From CAVONV01 sp963697355 (GTDB taxonomy: Bacteria > Acidobacteriota > Vicinamibacteria > Marinacidobacterales > DATDRI01): DNA of 64,000 nt. Under the pieces are notes generated by a model. The model saw only the letters and a list, made by a program, of their open reading frames with translations, had not been told where the DNA came from and ran no database searches. The stretch covers positions 1,178,001 through 1,242,000 of the forward strand of contig CAVONV010000023.1 of assembly GCA_963697355.1 (NCBI GenBank), written 5' to 3'. A program made the position numbers and the translations under genes. Positions 44,907-53,902 of the stretch are shown here, one piece after another (position 1 is the first letter of the stretch; each line of letters starts with the position of its first letter).

Positions 44907-46631
44907 CTATATCTTGGCCTTGAGTTGGTCGAGGGCTTTCGCGAGTTGAGTGAGCTCTTCGCGAGATGTCTTCAGCCGATCGTGCTCGGCGCGGACGAAG
45001 CGTGTGTAAGGGGCTATAGCTTCCTCTATCCGCGAGAGGCTTAGCTTCATCTCCCGTTCGAACTGGGTCGTGAGTCCACTCATGAGCTGTTCGCGAACTT
45101 GGCCCACCTTCTTGCTGAGCTCCGCTTTGGCCCGACGGCGCTTGGCCGGAATGACCAGGAGGCCAAGAACGGAAACCGCCCCGGCGGCAAGAACTCCGGT
45201 CACGTCAACCGCAGAAGTGCTGGCAATCATCGTGACCAGAGTTCCCAGCCCAACGGCTCCGACCTCGAGAAGGGCAGCGCTCGCCACGGCCATTTGGACC
45301 GACTCCGCGAGACGCGTCGATTCCTCATCCTTATCGTAGCTTTCGACCGCGCGGGCCGCGGAGCGTCCCACGGTCTCCAAAAGTCGTTGCCGGTCGTAAT
45401 CGAAGCTGCCTCCCACCTGGCCAACGATGCGGTCCGCATGCTGGGCGCGGCGGGCCTCGAGGTGATCCATGACCGCCTGCCATTGCTTGAGCTCGCTCGA
45501 GACCATCCAGTCGATCACGTTGTCGACACGTTTTTCGATGACTTGGGGAAGATCGCCAACGACTTTGTACTCGAAATCGTTCTTTACCTTGGATTTGTTG
45601 ATCAGATCCGTGACTCTTGCAAGGCGGACCGTTTCATCGAAGAACGTCATGCCTCGAGCTTCAAAATCCAAAAGCGCGTTGTCGATGTCGGATTTGCGGT
45701 AGCCGAACTCTCGCGTCAGGTCCTCTTCATAGAGCCCTAGCTGTCGATCGATCTCTTCAATGGATTGAAAGTCGTCTCGGAGGAGCTCGAGCCGTTGGTC
45801 GACGACATGGAGATATTTCTCGATCATGTGCCGGCCGACTCCCAGGGGATTGAGAAGCTTCAAGCGAACACGTTCTTCTTCGTCGAGCGTGGACTGAATG
45901 AATTTCTCGAGTTTCTCGAATCCACTGGATGCCCACAATTCATCGTCATTTTCGGTCTTACCGCGGAGCGCCTTTCGCGCCGACACGGGGAATATTTCGG
46001 GTTCTACATCCAGAAGGACACGGAAATTGTCCGCGACGAAACCCACGACGCGGGAGATATCTTCTTCAGTCTCCAAGATGTCGATCTTGTTCACGGCGGC
46101 GGCGATTTTCTTCCCCCAGTCACGTATGCCGGCGAGGAAGCTCCTCTCGCTTTCCGTGAAGGGTCGGTCGGCCGAGGTGACGAACAAGACCAGATCAGAG
46201 CGAGGAATGAACTCGCGGGTGATGGCCTCGTGCTCGCGATGGATGGCATTGGTCCCGGGAGTGTCCACGATGTTGATCTCGCGGAGAAGCTCGACCGGCG
46301 CGGTGATGACGTCGGTCGAGCTGTCGACACCCTGACGCTCGACTTCTTCTCCAAACTTAAGAAGACAAATACGTTGTGTCGTTGGGGTTACACCTTCTTC
46401 GAGTAACGGTTGACCAAGCAACGCATTGACGAAGACACTCTTGCCTGCGTTGAACTCGCCCACGATGACCAGCAGGAAGAGCTCGTCCAGTTGTCGCACC
46501 GATGCCTCGAAGGCGGTTTGGTCTTCTCTCGAAACGTCCAGACGTGCCAAGGCGACTCTTAGGTCGCTCAAGACACGGCGTTCCTCATCGAGGTGCTGCT
46601 CCTGTTTGTCGGAAAGGATTCGAGACAGCAT
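44907..46631 (-). CDS. dynamin-like GTPase (bacterial), 574 aa
   Basis: Membrane-associated GTPase. P-loop 'VGEFNAGKSVFVNALLG' (about 57-73), G2-like Thr in 'EEGVTPTTQR', G3 'IVDTPGTNAIHR' (about 118) and G4 'AVNKIDILET' (about 178). A long helical stalk follows, then a double hydrophobic segment (about 445-500, 'VGLGTLVTMIASTSAVDVTG' and 'LLVIPAKRRR') that should insert in the membrane, and a final coiled coil. Layout is that of YdjA/dynamin-type bacterial GTPases implicated in membrane remodelling and phage defence. It follows the 90-aa gene by 23 bases, and PfkB by about 300, on one strand. Confidence 0.93.
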   Translation of the reverse strand: MLSRILSDKQEQHLDEERRVLSDLRVALARLDVSREDQTAFEASVRQLDELFLLVIVGEFNAGKSVFVNALLGQPLLEEGVTPTTQRICLLKFGEEVERQGVDSSTDVITAPVELLREINIVDTPGTNAIHREHEAITREFIPRSDLVLFVTSADRPFTESERSFLAGIRDWGKKIAAAVNKIDILETEEDISRVVGFVADNFRVLLDVEPEIFPVSARKALRGKTENDDELWASSGFEKLEKFIQSTLDEEERVRLKLLNPLGVGRHMIEKYLHVVDQRLELLRDDFQSIEEIDRQLGLYEEDLTREFGYRKSDIDNALLDFEARGMTFFDETVRLARVTDLINKSKVKNDFEYKVVGDLPQVIEKRVDNVIDWMVSSELKQWQAVMDHLEARRAQHADRIVGQVGGSFDYDRQRLLETVGRSAARAVESYDKDEESTRLAESVQMAVASAALLEVGAVGLGTLVTMIASTSAVDVTGVLAAGAVSVLGLLVIPAKRRRAKAELSKKVGQVREQLMSGLTTQFEREMKLSLSRIEEAIAPYTRFVRAEHDRLKTSREELTQLAKALDQLKAKI

Positions 46632-46654
46632 GAGGATATGAGTCTATCAGGAAT

Positions 46655-46927
46655 CTACAAGTTCTTCCGCCTCTCGACCGCCTGGCGCACGAAGCTCTCA
46701 CAGAAGCCGAGACTGTTGATTTCCTCGGATCCTCGGTCGCGACCGGCGGAGTGTGTTTCGAAGGCGTCAGAAATACCTTCGATGACGGCCTCTACGTGAA
46801 ATGCTTCCTCGAACCATTGTTGGACTCGTCGAAAGTCGTCCGGTGACAGAAGCCCCGGTCGACCTTTCCAACGAAAGAAGTGAGATTCGATCCGATCACA
46901 GTAGGCGTCGAGCTTGGGATCTCTCAT
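46655..46927 (-). CDS. small protein, 90 aa, operon partner of dynamin gene
   Basis: ATG at 46927 overlaps the PfkB stop (ATGA). Helical, with 'LLSPDDFRRVQQWFEEAF', 'VIEGISDAFETH' and 'INSLGFCESFVRQAVE'. From memory the pattern L-S-P-x-D-x-x-x-V-x-x-W ... F ... S-L-x-x-C occurs in small proteins of Acidobacteria and Deltaproteobacteria, but I cannot name a family. Between PfkB and dynamin on one strand; no signal peptide. Confidence 0.75.
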   Translation of the reverse strand: MRDPKLDAYCDRIESHFFRWKGRPGLLSPDDFRRVQQWFEEAFHVEAVIEGISDAFETHSAGRDRGSEEINSLGFCESFVRQAVERRKNL

Positions 46928-47811
46928 GACGAGATTTCTTCCGGCGTGAAGTGATTCCGGTAGATGTCGAGTCGATCCTCAACGGCCTTTCGGTTCGGCG
47001 GTACGCCGTCAATCCCTTCTCGCTCTACGGCGAAGGATGCCGCGCAAGAAGCAAACTGTGCCGCCTCGAGGGGCGAGACGCCCTGGCGAAGCGCAACGAG
47101 CAGGCTGGCCGCGAAGACGTCTCCCGCACCGGTGGGATCGACAACGGAGCGCGGGAAGGCCGGCACCTTGTAGCCACGTCCATCCGCATAGATCCGAACA
47201 CCGTGTTCGCCTTCTGTCACCGCGACCACCGGGACCTTCTCGAGGGCCAGTGCCAGAAAAACGTCTAGACTCGGCGGGTCGTTAGCACTCAGGCACAGGA
47301 TATCCACCCCAGCAAGGCCGGCTCCGGCCTCATCCCAAGCGTCCGAACGGATCCAGCCATCATCACCCCAACGTCGAAAGAAACCCTGGGGGGCTAGTCC
47401 GCAGAAGCCTCGAGGAGCGAGCCGTCGAAACGGAGCCTTCGACTCACGGGCGATGGGGCAAAAGAAGACGATGGCGTCCCCCGCTACACGATGGCCGATC
47501 TCGGCCAGGTGTTCTTGCTCAATCGGTCCAGCCAGTCCAAGTAGTCTCTGACGCCTTGTTGTTCCTTGATAGATATTCTCGAAGGTCGTGCTTTGGCCAT
47601 GGTGGTGGCAGTGTATCTCTATGGAGCTCAAGGGTCCGAGCAGATCGAAATCTTCGCCTACCGTAGTCACGATCGCTGTCGACAGACCTAGACGAGAGGC
47701 AGCGAGGGAACCGTAGGCCGCGGCCCCACCCAACACGCGGGTTCCACGACGAAGATCAGCGGCAAGATGGCCTACCGCGACGAACTCAATCGGTCGTGCT
47801 GTCTTTTCCAT
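46924..47811 (-). CDS. PfkB family carbohydrate/nucleoside kinase
   Basis: Ribokinase-like fold, 295 residues. N-terminal 'VLGGAAAYGSLAASRLGL' provides the sugar-binding Gly-Gly; the anion hole and catalytic base are in 'VVDPTGAGDVFAASLLVALR' (Asp about 243). Substrate specificity cannot be deduced. ATG at 47811, divergent from the lipid kinase gene (starts overlap in the non-coding sense of 15 bases for the unused upstream ATG). First gene of the PfkB / 90-aa / dynamin set. Confidence 0.92.
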   Translation of the reverse strand: MEKTARPIEFVAVGHLAADLRRGTRVLGGAAAYGSLAASRLGLSTAIVTTVGEDFDLLGPLSSIEIHCHHHGQSTTFENIYQGTTRRQRLLGLAGPIEQEHLAEIGHRVAGDAIVFFCPIARESKAPFRRLAPRGFCGLAPQGFFRRWGDDGWIRSDAWDEAGAGLAGVDILCLSANDPPSLDVFLALALEKVPVVAVTEGEHGVRIYADGRGYKVPAFPRSVVDPTGAGDVFAASLLVALRQGVSPLEAAQFASCAASFAVEREGIDGVPPNRKAVEDRLDIYRNHFTPEEISS

Positions 47812-47876
47812 GGCACCGAACGCGAGACCCCCGTATAAACTATACTACTGTCGATGAAAAGGAGAATGTCTGTTCG

Positions 47877-48752
47877 ATGCGTGCGCGATTGATCTTCAAC
47901 CCGGCCTCGGGAAGACGAAAGACGTCCAAAGCTCTGGTTCGTCTGTTGGAAGATCTGAAGGTCCAAGGGATCAAAGCCCAGCCGAGCCCAACCTCCGCAC
48001 CAGGCCATGCGACGTCGCTTGCCCGTGAAGCGGTGGAGCAGGGTGTGGATGTCGTTCTTGCCTGGGGCGGCGACGGAACGTTGAACGAAGTGGCCACAGG
48101 GTTGTTGGGCTCTTCCGTTCCTCTGGGTCTTTTGCCGGGAGGCAGCGTCAATGTTTTTGCGAGGGAGGTGGGCATTCCTCTTCGTGCAAGAGCCGCCTGC
48201 CGGGTCTTGGCGGAGGCGGAGCCGAGAACGATCCCTGTCGGAATGGTGGGTGAGCGTCCCTTTTTGATGATGGCGGGCATCGGCATCGACGCCGAAGTTG
48301 TGCGAAGGCTCGAACCGGGATTCAAACGGAGATTTGGGGCCTTGGCGTTTTGGATCAGGGGGCTGGCGCTCCTCGCGACGCACCCTTTTCCTCCCTTTAC
48401 CGTCCGAATCGATGGCGGGGAGCATATGGCAACCAGCCTCATCGCCGGCAAGATCCGACACTATGGTGGTAAGTACGTCGTAACGCCTGAGGCTCGACTC
48501 GAAGAGCCGAGCCTAGATGTCATCGTGTTTCAGGGCAGGAGCGCCTTCGCCCATTTGAGATTGCTGTTTGGTATCCTCGGGCACTTTCATTTGAGACTTC
48601 CGGACGTCAAGCATTTTCATGCCACCCATCTCGAGGTGGAGGCGTCAGATCCCATTTATTGTCAAGTAGATGGAGAACTGTACGGGACGGCTCCCCTGAC
48701 AATCACGATCCGCCCGAAGGCTCTGAGGATGCTGCTGCCCCGCCTGTCATGA
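47877..48752 (+). CDS. diacylglycerol kinase-family lipid kinase
   Basis: Phosphorylates diacylglycerol or a related lipid using ATP. The catalytic domain shows 'LIFNPASGRRK' at the start, 'LAWGGDGTLNEVATGLLG' (GGDGT, about 63-80) and 'LLPGGSVNVFAREVGIPL'. The second, beta-sandwich domain ends 'YCQVDGELYGTAPLTI', where the Asp-Gly-Glu is typical. ATG at 47877 with AAAAGGAGAATG upstream; the frame is open from 47796 but the extra residues do not match the family. Divergent from PfkB. Confidence 0.94.
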   Translation: MRARLIFNPASGRRKTSKALVRLLEDLKVQGIKAQPSPTSAPGHATSLAREAVEQGVDVVLAWGGDGTLNEVATGLLGSSVPLGLLPGGSVNVFAREVGIPLRARAACRVLAEAEPRTIPVGMVGERPFLMMAGIGIDAEVVRRLEPGFKRRFGALAFWIRGLALLATHPFPPFTVRIDGGEHMATSLIAGKIRHYGGKYVVTPEARLEEPSLDVIVFQGRSAFAHLRLLFGILGHFHLRLPDVKHFHATHLEVEASDPIYCQVDGELYGTAPLTITIRPKALRMLLPRLS

Positions 48753-48778
48753 AGCCCCCGAAAATCGGAAAAAAAGTC

Positions 48779-48806
48779 TTGACATTTCGTTTTACCAAGT
48801 TACATT
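48779..48806 (+). promoter_or_regulatory. candidate promoter of macro-domain gene
   Basis: Perfect TTGACA (48779-48784), then TACATT (48801-48806) after 16 bases, in an AT-rich patch that stands out from its surroundings. The macro-domain gene begins 115 bases downstream. Confidence 0.4.
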
Positions 48807-48920
48807 TAGCTACGCCCTTCCCCTAACCCAACCGGGCTATTCATCGGGTGGAATCGCCGAGCGGTTCCTCCGGTAAGGCAGTGGTTGGTCTTGTGTTTGT
48901 TTGCAGTCTGGGAGGTCGGG

Positions 48921-49379
48921 ATGAAGATCAGTGCCATTCAAGGCGACATCACTCAAGTCGACGTAGACGCGATTGTGTTTCCGGCGGAAGAGGACAAGGG
49001 CCTCAAGAGAAGGATCGAAGACCGGCTTCTCGAGCATGCAGGCGCCGAGGTTGAGCAAGAGACCGTCGCTCGGGGTCCGCTTCATGTGGGTGACGCTATA
49101 TTGACGTCCGGCGGAAATCTCCGTTGCCGCTATGTCATCCATGCACCGATGACGGCTGAAGACGTGAGGAGATCGACGCTCGCTGGCTTACGTTGCGCGG
49201 CGGGAAACCGTCTCAGAACGGTGGCCATACCGGCTTTCCCGCGCGGGGAGCAAGCCATGAGCGCTCTCGTCAGTGCACTGTTGGATTTCAACCTCGAAGG
49301 TGGGCTCGAAGAGATTTTCATCGTCGGCCGAGGGGAAATCGTCGGGACCCTCGAGAAAAGAATCGGCCCCGACAACTAG
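48921..49379 (+). CDS. small macro-domain-like protein, 152 aa
   Basis: ATG at 48921 with GGGAGGTCGGG. The opening 'MKISAIQGDITQVDVDAIVF' is the macro-domain start; 'LHVGDAILTSGGNLRCRYVIHAP' and 'TVAIPAFPRG' are the next conserved strands. At the NAAN position the sequence reads 'FPAEED', and the glycine-rich substrate loop is changed to a charged helix ('GLKRRIEDRLLEHAG'), so ADP-ribose binding or hydrolysis may be lost or altered. Macro domains otherwise read or remove ADP-ribose. It is a single-gene unit, followed by a palindromic repeat. Confidence 0.85.
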   Translation: MKISAIQGDITQVDVDAIVFPAEEDKGLKRRIEDRLLEHAGAEVEQETVARGPLHVGDAILTSGGNLRCRYVIHAPMTAEDVRRSTLAGLRCAAGNRLRTVAIPAFPRGEQAMSALVSALLDFNLEGGLEEIFIVGRGEIVGTLEKRIGPDN

Positions 49380-49407
49380 ATCTCACCCCGTATTCCTACC
49401 TCAAAAA

Positions 49408-49424
49408 GTGGGGAAGGTCCCCAC
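49408..49424. repeat. GTGGGGAAGGTCCCCAC palindrome
   Basis: Imperfect copy of the palindrome family (see 44815-44904, 63190-63348, 63814-63826), between the macro-domain and DUF5916 genes. Confidence 0.7.
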
Positions 49425-49494
49425 CTAAACTACTGATTGTAGGTCTGTTGCTGAGGGGACTATCCTCATGTAATAATCGGCGCGTCGTTACACC

Positions 49495-51534
49495 ATGAGA
49501 AGTCTCGCCACGCTATTCGTTCTCGCTCAGATACTTTTTGCGGGCCAGGCAAGCGCCGCTTTCGAGCTCAAGGCCGCGCGTGCTGCCACGCCGATTCAGG
49601 TGGACGGGAAACTCGACGAGGACGAATGGAAAGATGCCGTTCGTATCGGTGAGTTTCTGCAGTTCCAGCCCCAGCCCGGCGAGCCCGCAAGCGAACAAAC
49701 GGAGGTCTTTTTTTTCTACGACGATGCCTACCTCTACTTTGGGTTCCGTTGCCACGACTCCGAGCCCTCCCGCATCACGGCTCAATTGAACCGTCGAGAC
49801 GCCGATCTGTTCGATGACGACTCGGTGATCGTGGTGATCGATACGTTTCACGATTCGCGTTCGGGTTACTTTTTCGGTACGAACCTTCTGGGTACGCAGA
49901 GCGACGGGCGGGTTACCGATAACGGCCGAGTCGTCGAGACGACCTGGGACGCAACATGGCTCTCCGCGGCCGAGAGATTCGAAGGTGGCTGGACGGCCGA
50001 AATGTCGATTCCCTTGGTGCATCTACGCTTTCGACCTGGAGACGAGATGACCTGGGGACTCAATGTCGGCCGGACCTGTCGCCGGCTCCTCGAAACGAGC
50101 TTTTGGGCGGGGCCGTTGGAGGCCAGATTCCGCATCTCGCAATATGGGACGTTGTCGGGGTTGAATCTAGAGGCCGCACAACGAAAATATCAGTTGATCC
50201 CTTATGTGCTGGGGAAATACGAAGATGAAGTCGGGGACGATTACGCAGCAGGATTGGACTTCCGCTACGCCATCACTCCCGAGAACGTGGCCAGTGTCAC
50301 CGTGAATCCCGACTTCGCCATCATCGAGGCCGACGAGGAAGAAATCAACCTCACGCGGTTCGAGTTGGCTCTGCCGGAGAAACGCCAGTTTTTTCTCGAG
50401 GACTCCGAGCGATACCGTCAGCGGATCAGGACGTTCTATTCGAGGCGCATTGGTGACATCAAGGCGGGCGGCAAAGTGCTGGGGCGAAGAGGGGCGTGGC
50501 AATACTCTTTTCTGACGGCTCAGTCCGAGCCTACGGTGCCCAGTCAAGGTGAGTTCGTAGAATCCGGCAACTATTCCGTGGTCCGCGTTGAGCGGGATCT
50601 GTGGAAGGGTTCCACCCTTTCCGTCATGGCTGGAAACCGCTATCTCGAAAACGTCAACCGTGGGTCGGTCGGTCTCGATGCGTCGCTCTTCTTTACGAGG
50701 ACCTTTCGATTCACTGGACAGCTAGCCCGTTCTCACGGCCCTGAGGAAGGGGGGCGGTGGGCGTTTTTCGTGCGGCCGTCGCGCGACACGGCCACGAGTC
50801 ACGTTCATTTCCGATACACCCATCTTGGGGATAGTTTTGGCGACCACGTCAATGCCATCGGTTTCGTTCGTGACGACGACCGACGTGAGATGGACAGCGC
50901 TTTCGAAAAACAGTTCTGGTTTCGCGAAGGCTTCCTGGAAGGGATCGAGTACAACTCGAACTACAACGTCTTCTGGAGTCAGAAGAACGTTCTCAGGAGC
51001 TACCAAATCGATCAGGGTGTCGAGGTGCAGTTCCGCAACCGCTGGAGCACGGAATACTCCTTCCGATACGAGTACAAGCTATTCGAGAAAGACTTCTACA
51101 ATTATGGCCACCAAGTCGAGGTGGGGTACAACACGCGTGAGTGGCAGTCCGTTTCCGTGGAGTATGAGTTGGGTCGGAATTTCGACCTCGACTTCCAGTT
51201 GCTCGGAGCCTCTTTTCGCTACAAGTTCACCGAGGAGCTGGCCTTTGAATATGAGCTGTCGCGTCTATGGCTCAAACCGGACCCCGAGAACGACTCGACG
51301 ATCATCCACCTCGTCAGGGTGGAGCAGAATTTCACCAAGGACCTGTTTCTCAACGCCTTTTTCCAGACGAACTCGGTGATCGATCGGAAGAACCTACAAG
51401 TGGTCTTCGTCTGGCGCTACAAGCCTCCCTTTGGCACCGTCCAATTCGCCTATCAAAGAGGAACCGCCGAGTTCGGCGAACGCTCCGAGCAAGGGAACAC
51501 CTTCTTCGTGAAGTTCTCTTACGTTTTTGGATAG
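49495..51534 (+). CDS. DUF5916 outer-membrane protein with CBM9-like N-terminus
   Basis: A 679-residue exported protein. Signal peptide at 1-21 ('FAGQASAAFE'). An N-terminal beta-sandwich like the CBM9 family ('TPIQVDGKLDEDEWKDA', 'VFFFYDDAYLYFGFRCHDSE', 'DDDSVIVVIDTFHD') precedes a long beta-barrel-like C-terminal region (DUF5916), whose alternating strands end in 'FFVKFSYVFG' with a C-terminal aromatic pair typical of outer-membrane barrels. Probably binds or transports a glycan (inference). ATG at 49495 without a strong ribosome binding site. Confidence 0.92.
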   Translation: MRSLATLFVLAQILFAGQASAAFELKAARAATPIQVDGKLDEDEWKDAVRIGEFLQFQPQPGEPASEQTEVFFFYDDAYLYFGFRCHDSEPSRITAQLNRRDADLFDDDSVIVVIDTFHDSRSGYFFGTNLLGTQSDGRVTDNGRVVETTWDATWLSAAERFEGGWTAEMSIPLVHLRFRPGDEMTWGLNVGRTCRRLLETSFWAGPLEARFRISQYGTLSGLNLEAAQRKYQLIPYVLGKYEDEVGDDYAAGLDFRYAITPENVASVTVNPDFAIIEADEEEINLTRFELALPEKRQFFLEDSERYRQRIRTFYSRRIGDIKAGGKVLGRRGAWQYSFLTAQSEPTVPSQGEFVESGNYSVVRVERDLWKGSTLSVMAGNRYLENVNRGSVGLDASLFFTRTFRFTGQLARSHGPEEGGRWAFFVRPSRDTATSHVHFRYTHLGDSFGDHVNAIGFVRDDDRREMDSAFEKQFWFREGFLEGIEYNSNYNVFWSQKNVLRSYQIDQGVEVQFRNRWSTEYSFRYEYKLFEKDFYNYGHQVEVGYNTREWQSVSVEYELGRNFDLDFQLLGASFRYKFTEELAFEYELSRLWLKPDPENDSTIIHLVRVEQNFTKDLFLNAFFQTNSVIDRKNLQVVFVWRYKPPFGTVQFAYQRGTAEFGERSEQGNTFFVKFSYVFG

Positions 51535-51551
51535 CAAAAAGAAACGCAGGC

Positions 51552-52205
51552 TCAGGGATTCTTCTCCGTCGAGAGGACCAGGACAGACCGACCCTCCTGG
51601 CGGAGTTGACGGGCCAGGCGGTCCGCATCGGCTCGGCGTGAAAATTGTCCTACCCAGACCTTGAAGTACGTTTTGCCGTTTACTTGCTGTTTTTGGACCA
51701 AGACGGGGTCATGATTCGCCCTACGCACGGAATCGGCAACCTCGCGGGCTTTTTTTTCCTCGAGAAAGGCGCCGACTTGAACGCGCCAGGCATAGGCATA
51801 GGGTCGGTCACCTCCTCCGTCTCCAAAGACTTGGATTCGAACTCGAGCCACGCCTTTCTCGACCACGCCCAATGCCTTGGCCAATCCGTAGGACAGATCG
51901 ATGATGCGGCCGGCAACGAAGGGCCCGCGGTCATTGATCGTCACCACGACGCTCCGTCCCGTGTCGAGGTCGTCGACGCGGACCACGGTACCGAAAGGCA
52001 GTGACACGTGGGCGGCGGTGAAACGCTCGGGGTCCATGACTTCGCCGCTGGCGGTTTGTCGACCCTTCTCCTCTAGCCCGTACCAAGACGCCAGCCCTTC
52101 TTGGACAGGGCCGGTTGGTTGGGGGGGTGGTGTGCCCGGTCGAGTTCTACGTCCACCGCAAGCTGCGGTTAGCAGAAGGAGTCCGAAGATGATGTACCGT
52201 TTCAT
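51552..52205 (-). CDS. rlpA: RlpA-like septal lytic transglycosylase with SPOR domain
   Basis: Lipoprotein: lipobox 'LLLTAACGG' (Cys about 16). The double-psi beta-barrel begins 'GLASWYGLEEKGRQTASGE' and contains 'TINDRGPFVAGRIIDLSYG', which holds the catalytic Asp of RlpA. The C-terminal SPOR domain ('WRVQVGAFLEEKKAREVADS', 'KTYFKVWVGQFSRRADAD') binds denuded septal glycan. Cleaves peptidoglycan glycan strands at division. 217 residues; converges with the DUF5916 gene. Confidence 0.94.
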   Translation of the reverse strand: MKRYIIFGLLLLTAACGGRRTRPGTPPPQPTGPVQEGLASWYGLEEKGRQTASGEVMDPERFTAAHVSLPFGTVVRVDDLDTGRSVVVTINDRGPFVAGRIIDLSYGLAKALGVVEKGVARVRIQVFGDGGGDRPYAYAWRVQVGAFLEEKKAREVADSVRRANHDPVLVQKQQVNGKTYFKVWVGQFSRRADADRLARQLRQEGRSVLVLSTEKNP

Positions 52206-52256
52206 TTGTAGCGGTATTATACTCGCCGGGTAGAGGCAGAGGGAGGACGTAGATTC

Positions 52257-52409
52257 ATGGAGAAGAAGAAAGAAGAAAGCCTCGAAATTCGAGTGCTCGA
52301 GTCTGACACCAAAGACTTGACGCTTTTCAGCCGGTCCGATTTGGCTTTTGCTGTTCTCTACGGCGTCTTGTTTTTCTGGGGGCTTGTCCTGACACTCGTT
52401 TCACTCTAG
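52257..52409 (+). CDS. 50-aa membrane miniprotein upstream of symporter
   Basis: ATG at 52257 with GGGAGG about ten bases before. The first 26 residues are highly charged ('EKKKEESLEIRVLESDTKDL'), followed by one hydrophobic helix ('LAFAVLYGVLFFWGLVLTLV'). Its stop codon overlaps the ribosome binding site of the symporter gene (TAGGAGG), so the two are translationally coupled. Likely a small accessory subunit of the symporter, with the charged part in the cytoplasm. Too short for most gene callers. Confidence 0.75.
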   Translation: MEKKKEESLEIRVLESDTKDLTLFSRSDLAFAVLYGVLFFWGLVLTLVSL

Positions 52410-52421
52410 GAGGTTGAAGAG

Positions 52422-53900
52422 GTGGGAGAGATTTGGTCCGTCCACCTGACGCTCATCCTGATCACCACAGTGGTCATCATTCTCTTTGGGTATTTTGCCT
52501 CCCGCCGCGTCAAGAGCTCCGAGGACATGCTCGTATCCGGCCGCTCCCTGGGATTGTTCTTCGTTGCTTGCTCTTTGGCGGCGGAGTACATGGGAGGACT
52601 CGGAACGATTGGTGTCTCGGAGACGGCCTTCCACCAAGGGATGGGCGTGGTCTGGTACCACGTCTCGGCTTCAACCGGCATTCTGCTGTTTGGACTTTTT
52701 TTTGCCCATTACTACCGCAAGTACGGCATCCAGACGATTCCCGAGTATCTCTATTACCTTTTTGACGTCAAAACCTGGAAGGTCAATGCGCTACTGAACT
52801 TCGTCGCCTACACGTTCTTCACCGTCATCGAAGTTGTCGCCCTCGGTTCCATTCTTGCGGGGCTCACGGGATTCCCTATCGATATCTGCTCGGTGATTTC
52901 TGCCATTTTACTGACCGGGTATGTCCTCTCCGCGGGAATGTGGTCCATTGCTTACGTGAGCATGTTCTACATGGCCTTGATATACCTCGGTTTGCCGCTG
53001 GCGTTCTTCTGGGTGCTGAAGTTTTACGTTCCGGCGCTGGAAGGTTCGGGCGGGATGACGGGTTTTAGCGGCCTCGCAGCCGCGATGGCCCACCAGGGAT
53101 TCGACCCCGACTTCTTCTTTAGCCCTTTGAGCCTTTCCCCTATGGTCGTGCTCGGCTACTTCATCGGTGGAATACTCGCCGTCCCCGCGGCACAGGCCAC
53201 GGTCAACTACGCTTTTGGGGCGCGAAACTGGAAGATTGCTCGGTTGGCGCCCATCATGGCGGCCTTCCTCATTCTTCCTTTGTCGACCTGGACGGGTACG
53301 CTGGCTCTCTATGCAAAAACCGCTGGCCTGACCGACGAGCCCAAACTTGCTCTCATGGCCGCGCTCACACACATACCGCCATGGATTGGAGCGATAGGTG
53401 CGCTGGCGATATTCGCCGCGATCATATCTACCGCCGACTCCATACTGTTTGCTTCCGGGAGTATCTTGGCGAAGGACTTGCTCCATCGTTGGTGGCGTCC
53501 GAACGCCGACGATCGTAGCGTCTTGAAATGGACGCGCCTGAGCATTCTGGTGGTCGGTTGCGTCGCGACTATCGGCGCGGTGACCGTGCCCGAGCTGCTC
53601 AAACAAGGCTATTTCGTATACACGTTGCGGGCTGTGACGCTCGTTTGTGTCTTCTTCGGTATCTATTACAAGCGGGCCCACCCCGATGCGGCTTTTTGGT
53701 CGATTATTGTCGGCTTCATTGCCGCAACGTTGTACCAGTTCGAGATCCCCATCGACTACCGACCCTATTTGTGGAATTTGCATGTGGCGGTCGTCACGGT
53801 ATTGATCACCGTTCCCGTTTTTCTATTGATTAGCTTGATCCGGAAATGGACCCCCGAAACGGCGAGCGTGCCTCCACCTTTGTATTCGAAGGAGTCCTGA
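52422..53900 (+). CDS. sodium:solute symporter (SSS family)
   Basis: Inner-membrane secondary transporter of 492 residues with about 13 hydrophobic helices and the LeuT-like fold. Family blocks: 'YFASRRVKSSEDMLVSGRSL', 'SLAAEYMGGLGTIGVSETAF' (unwound helix 1), 'AAIISTADSILFASGSILAK' (helix 8, Na2 site Ser/Thr-Ala-Asp-Ser). The substrate is not clear. GTG start with AGGAGG, spacing 8, overlapping the stop of the 50-aa gene; the 59-aa gene starts 2 bases after its stop. All three form one transcript. Confidence 0.94.
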   Translation: MGEIWSVHLTLILITTVVIILFGYFASRRVKSSEDMLVSGRSLGLFFVACSLAAEYMGGLGTIGVSETAFHQGMGVVWYHVSASTGILLFGLFFAHYYRKYGIQTIPEYLYYLFDVKTWKVNALLNFVAYTFFTVIEVVALGSILAGLTGFPIDICSVISAILLTGYVLSAGMWSIAYVSMFYMALIYLGLPLAFFWVLKFYVPALEGSGGMTGFSGLAAAMAHQGFDPDFFFSPLSLSPMVVLGYFIGGILAVPAAQATVNYAFGARNWKIARLAPIMAAFLILPLSTWTGTLALYAKTAGLTDEPKLALMAALTHIPPWIGAIGALAIFAAIISTADSILFASGSILAKDLLHRWWRPNADDRSVLKWTRLSILVVGCVATIGAVTVPELLKQGYFVYTLRAVTLVCVFFGIYYKRAHPDAAFWSIIVGFIAATLYQFEIPIDYRPYLWNLHVAVVTVLITVPVFLLISLIRKWTPETASVPPPLYSKES

Positions 53901-53902
53901 CG

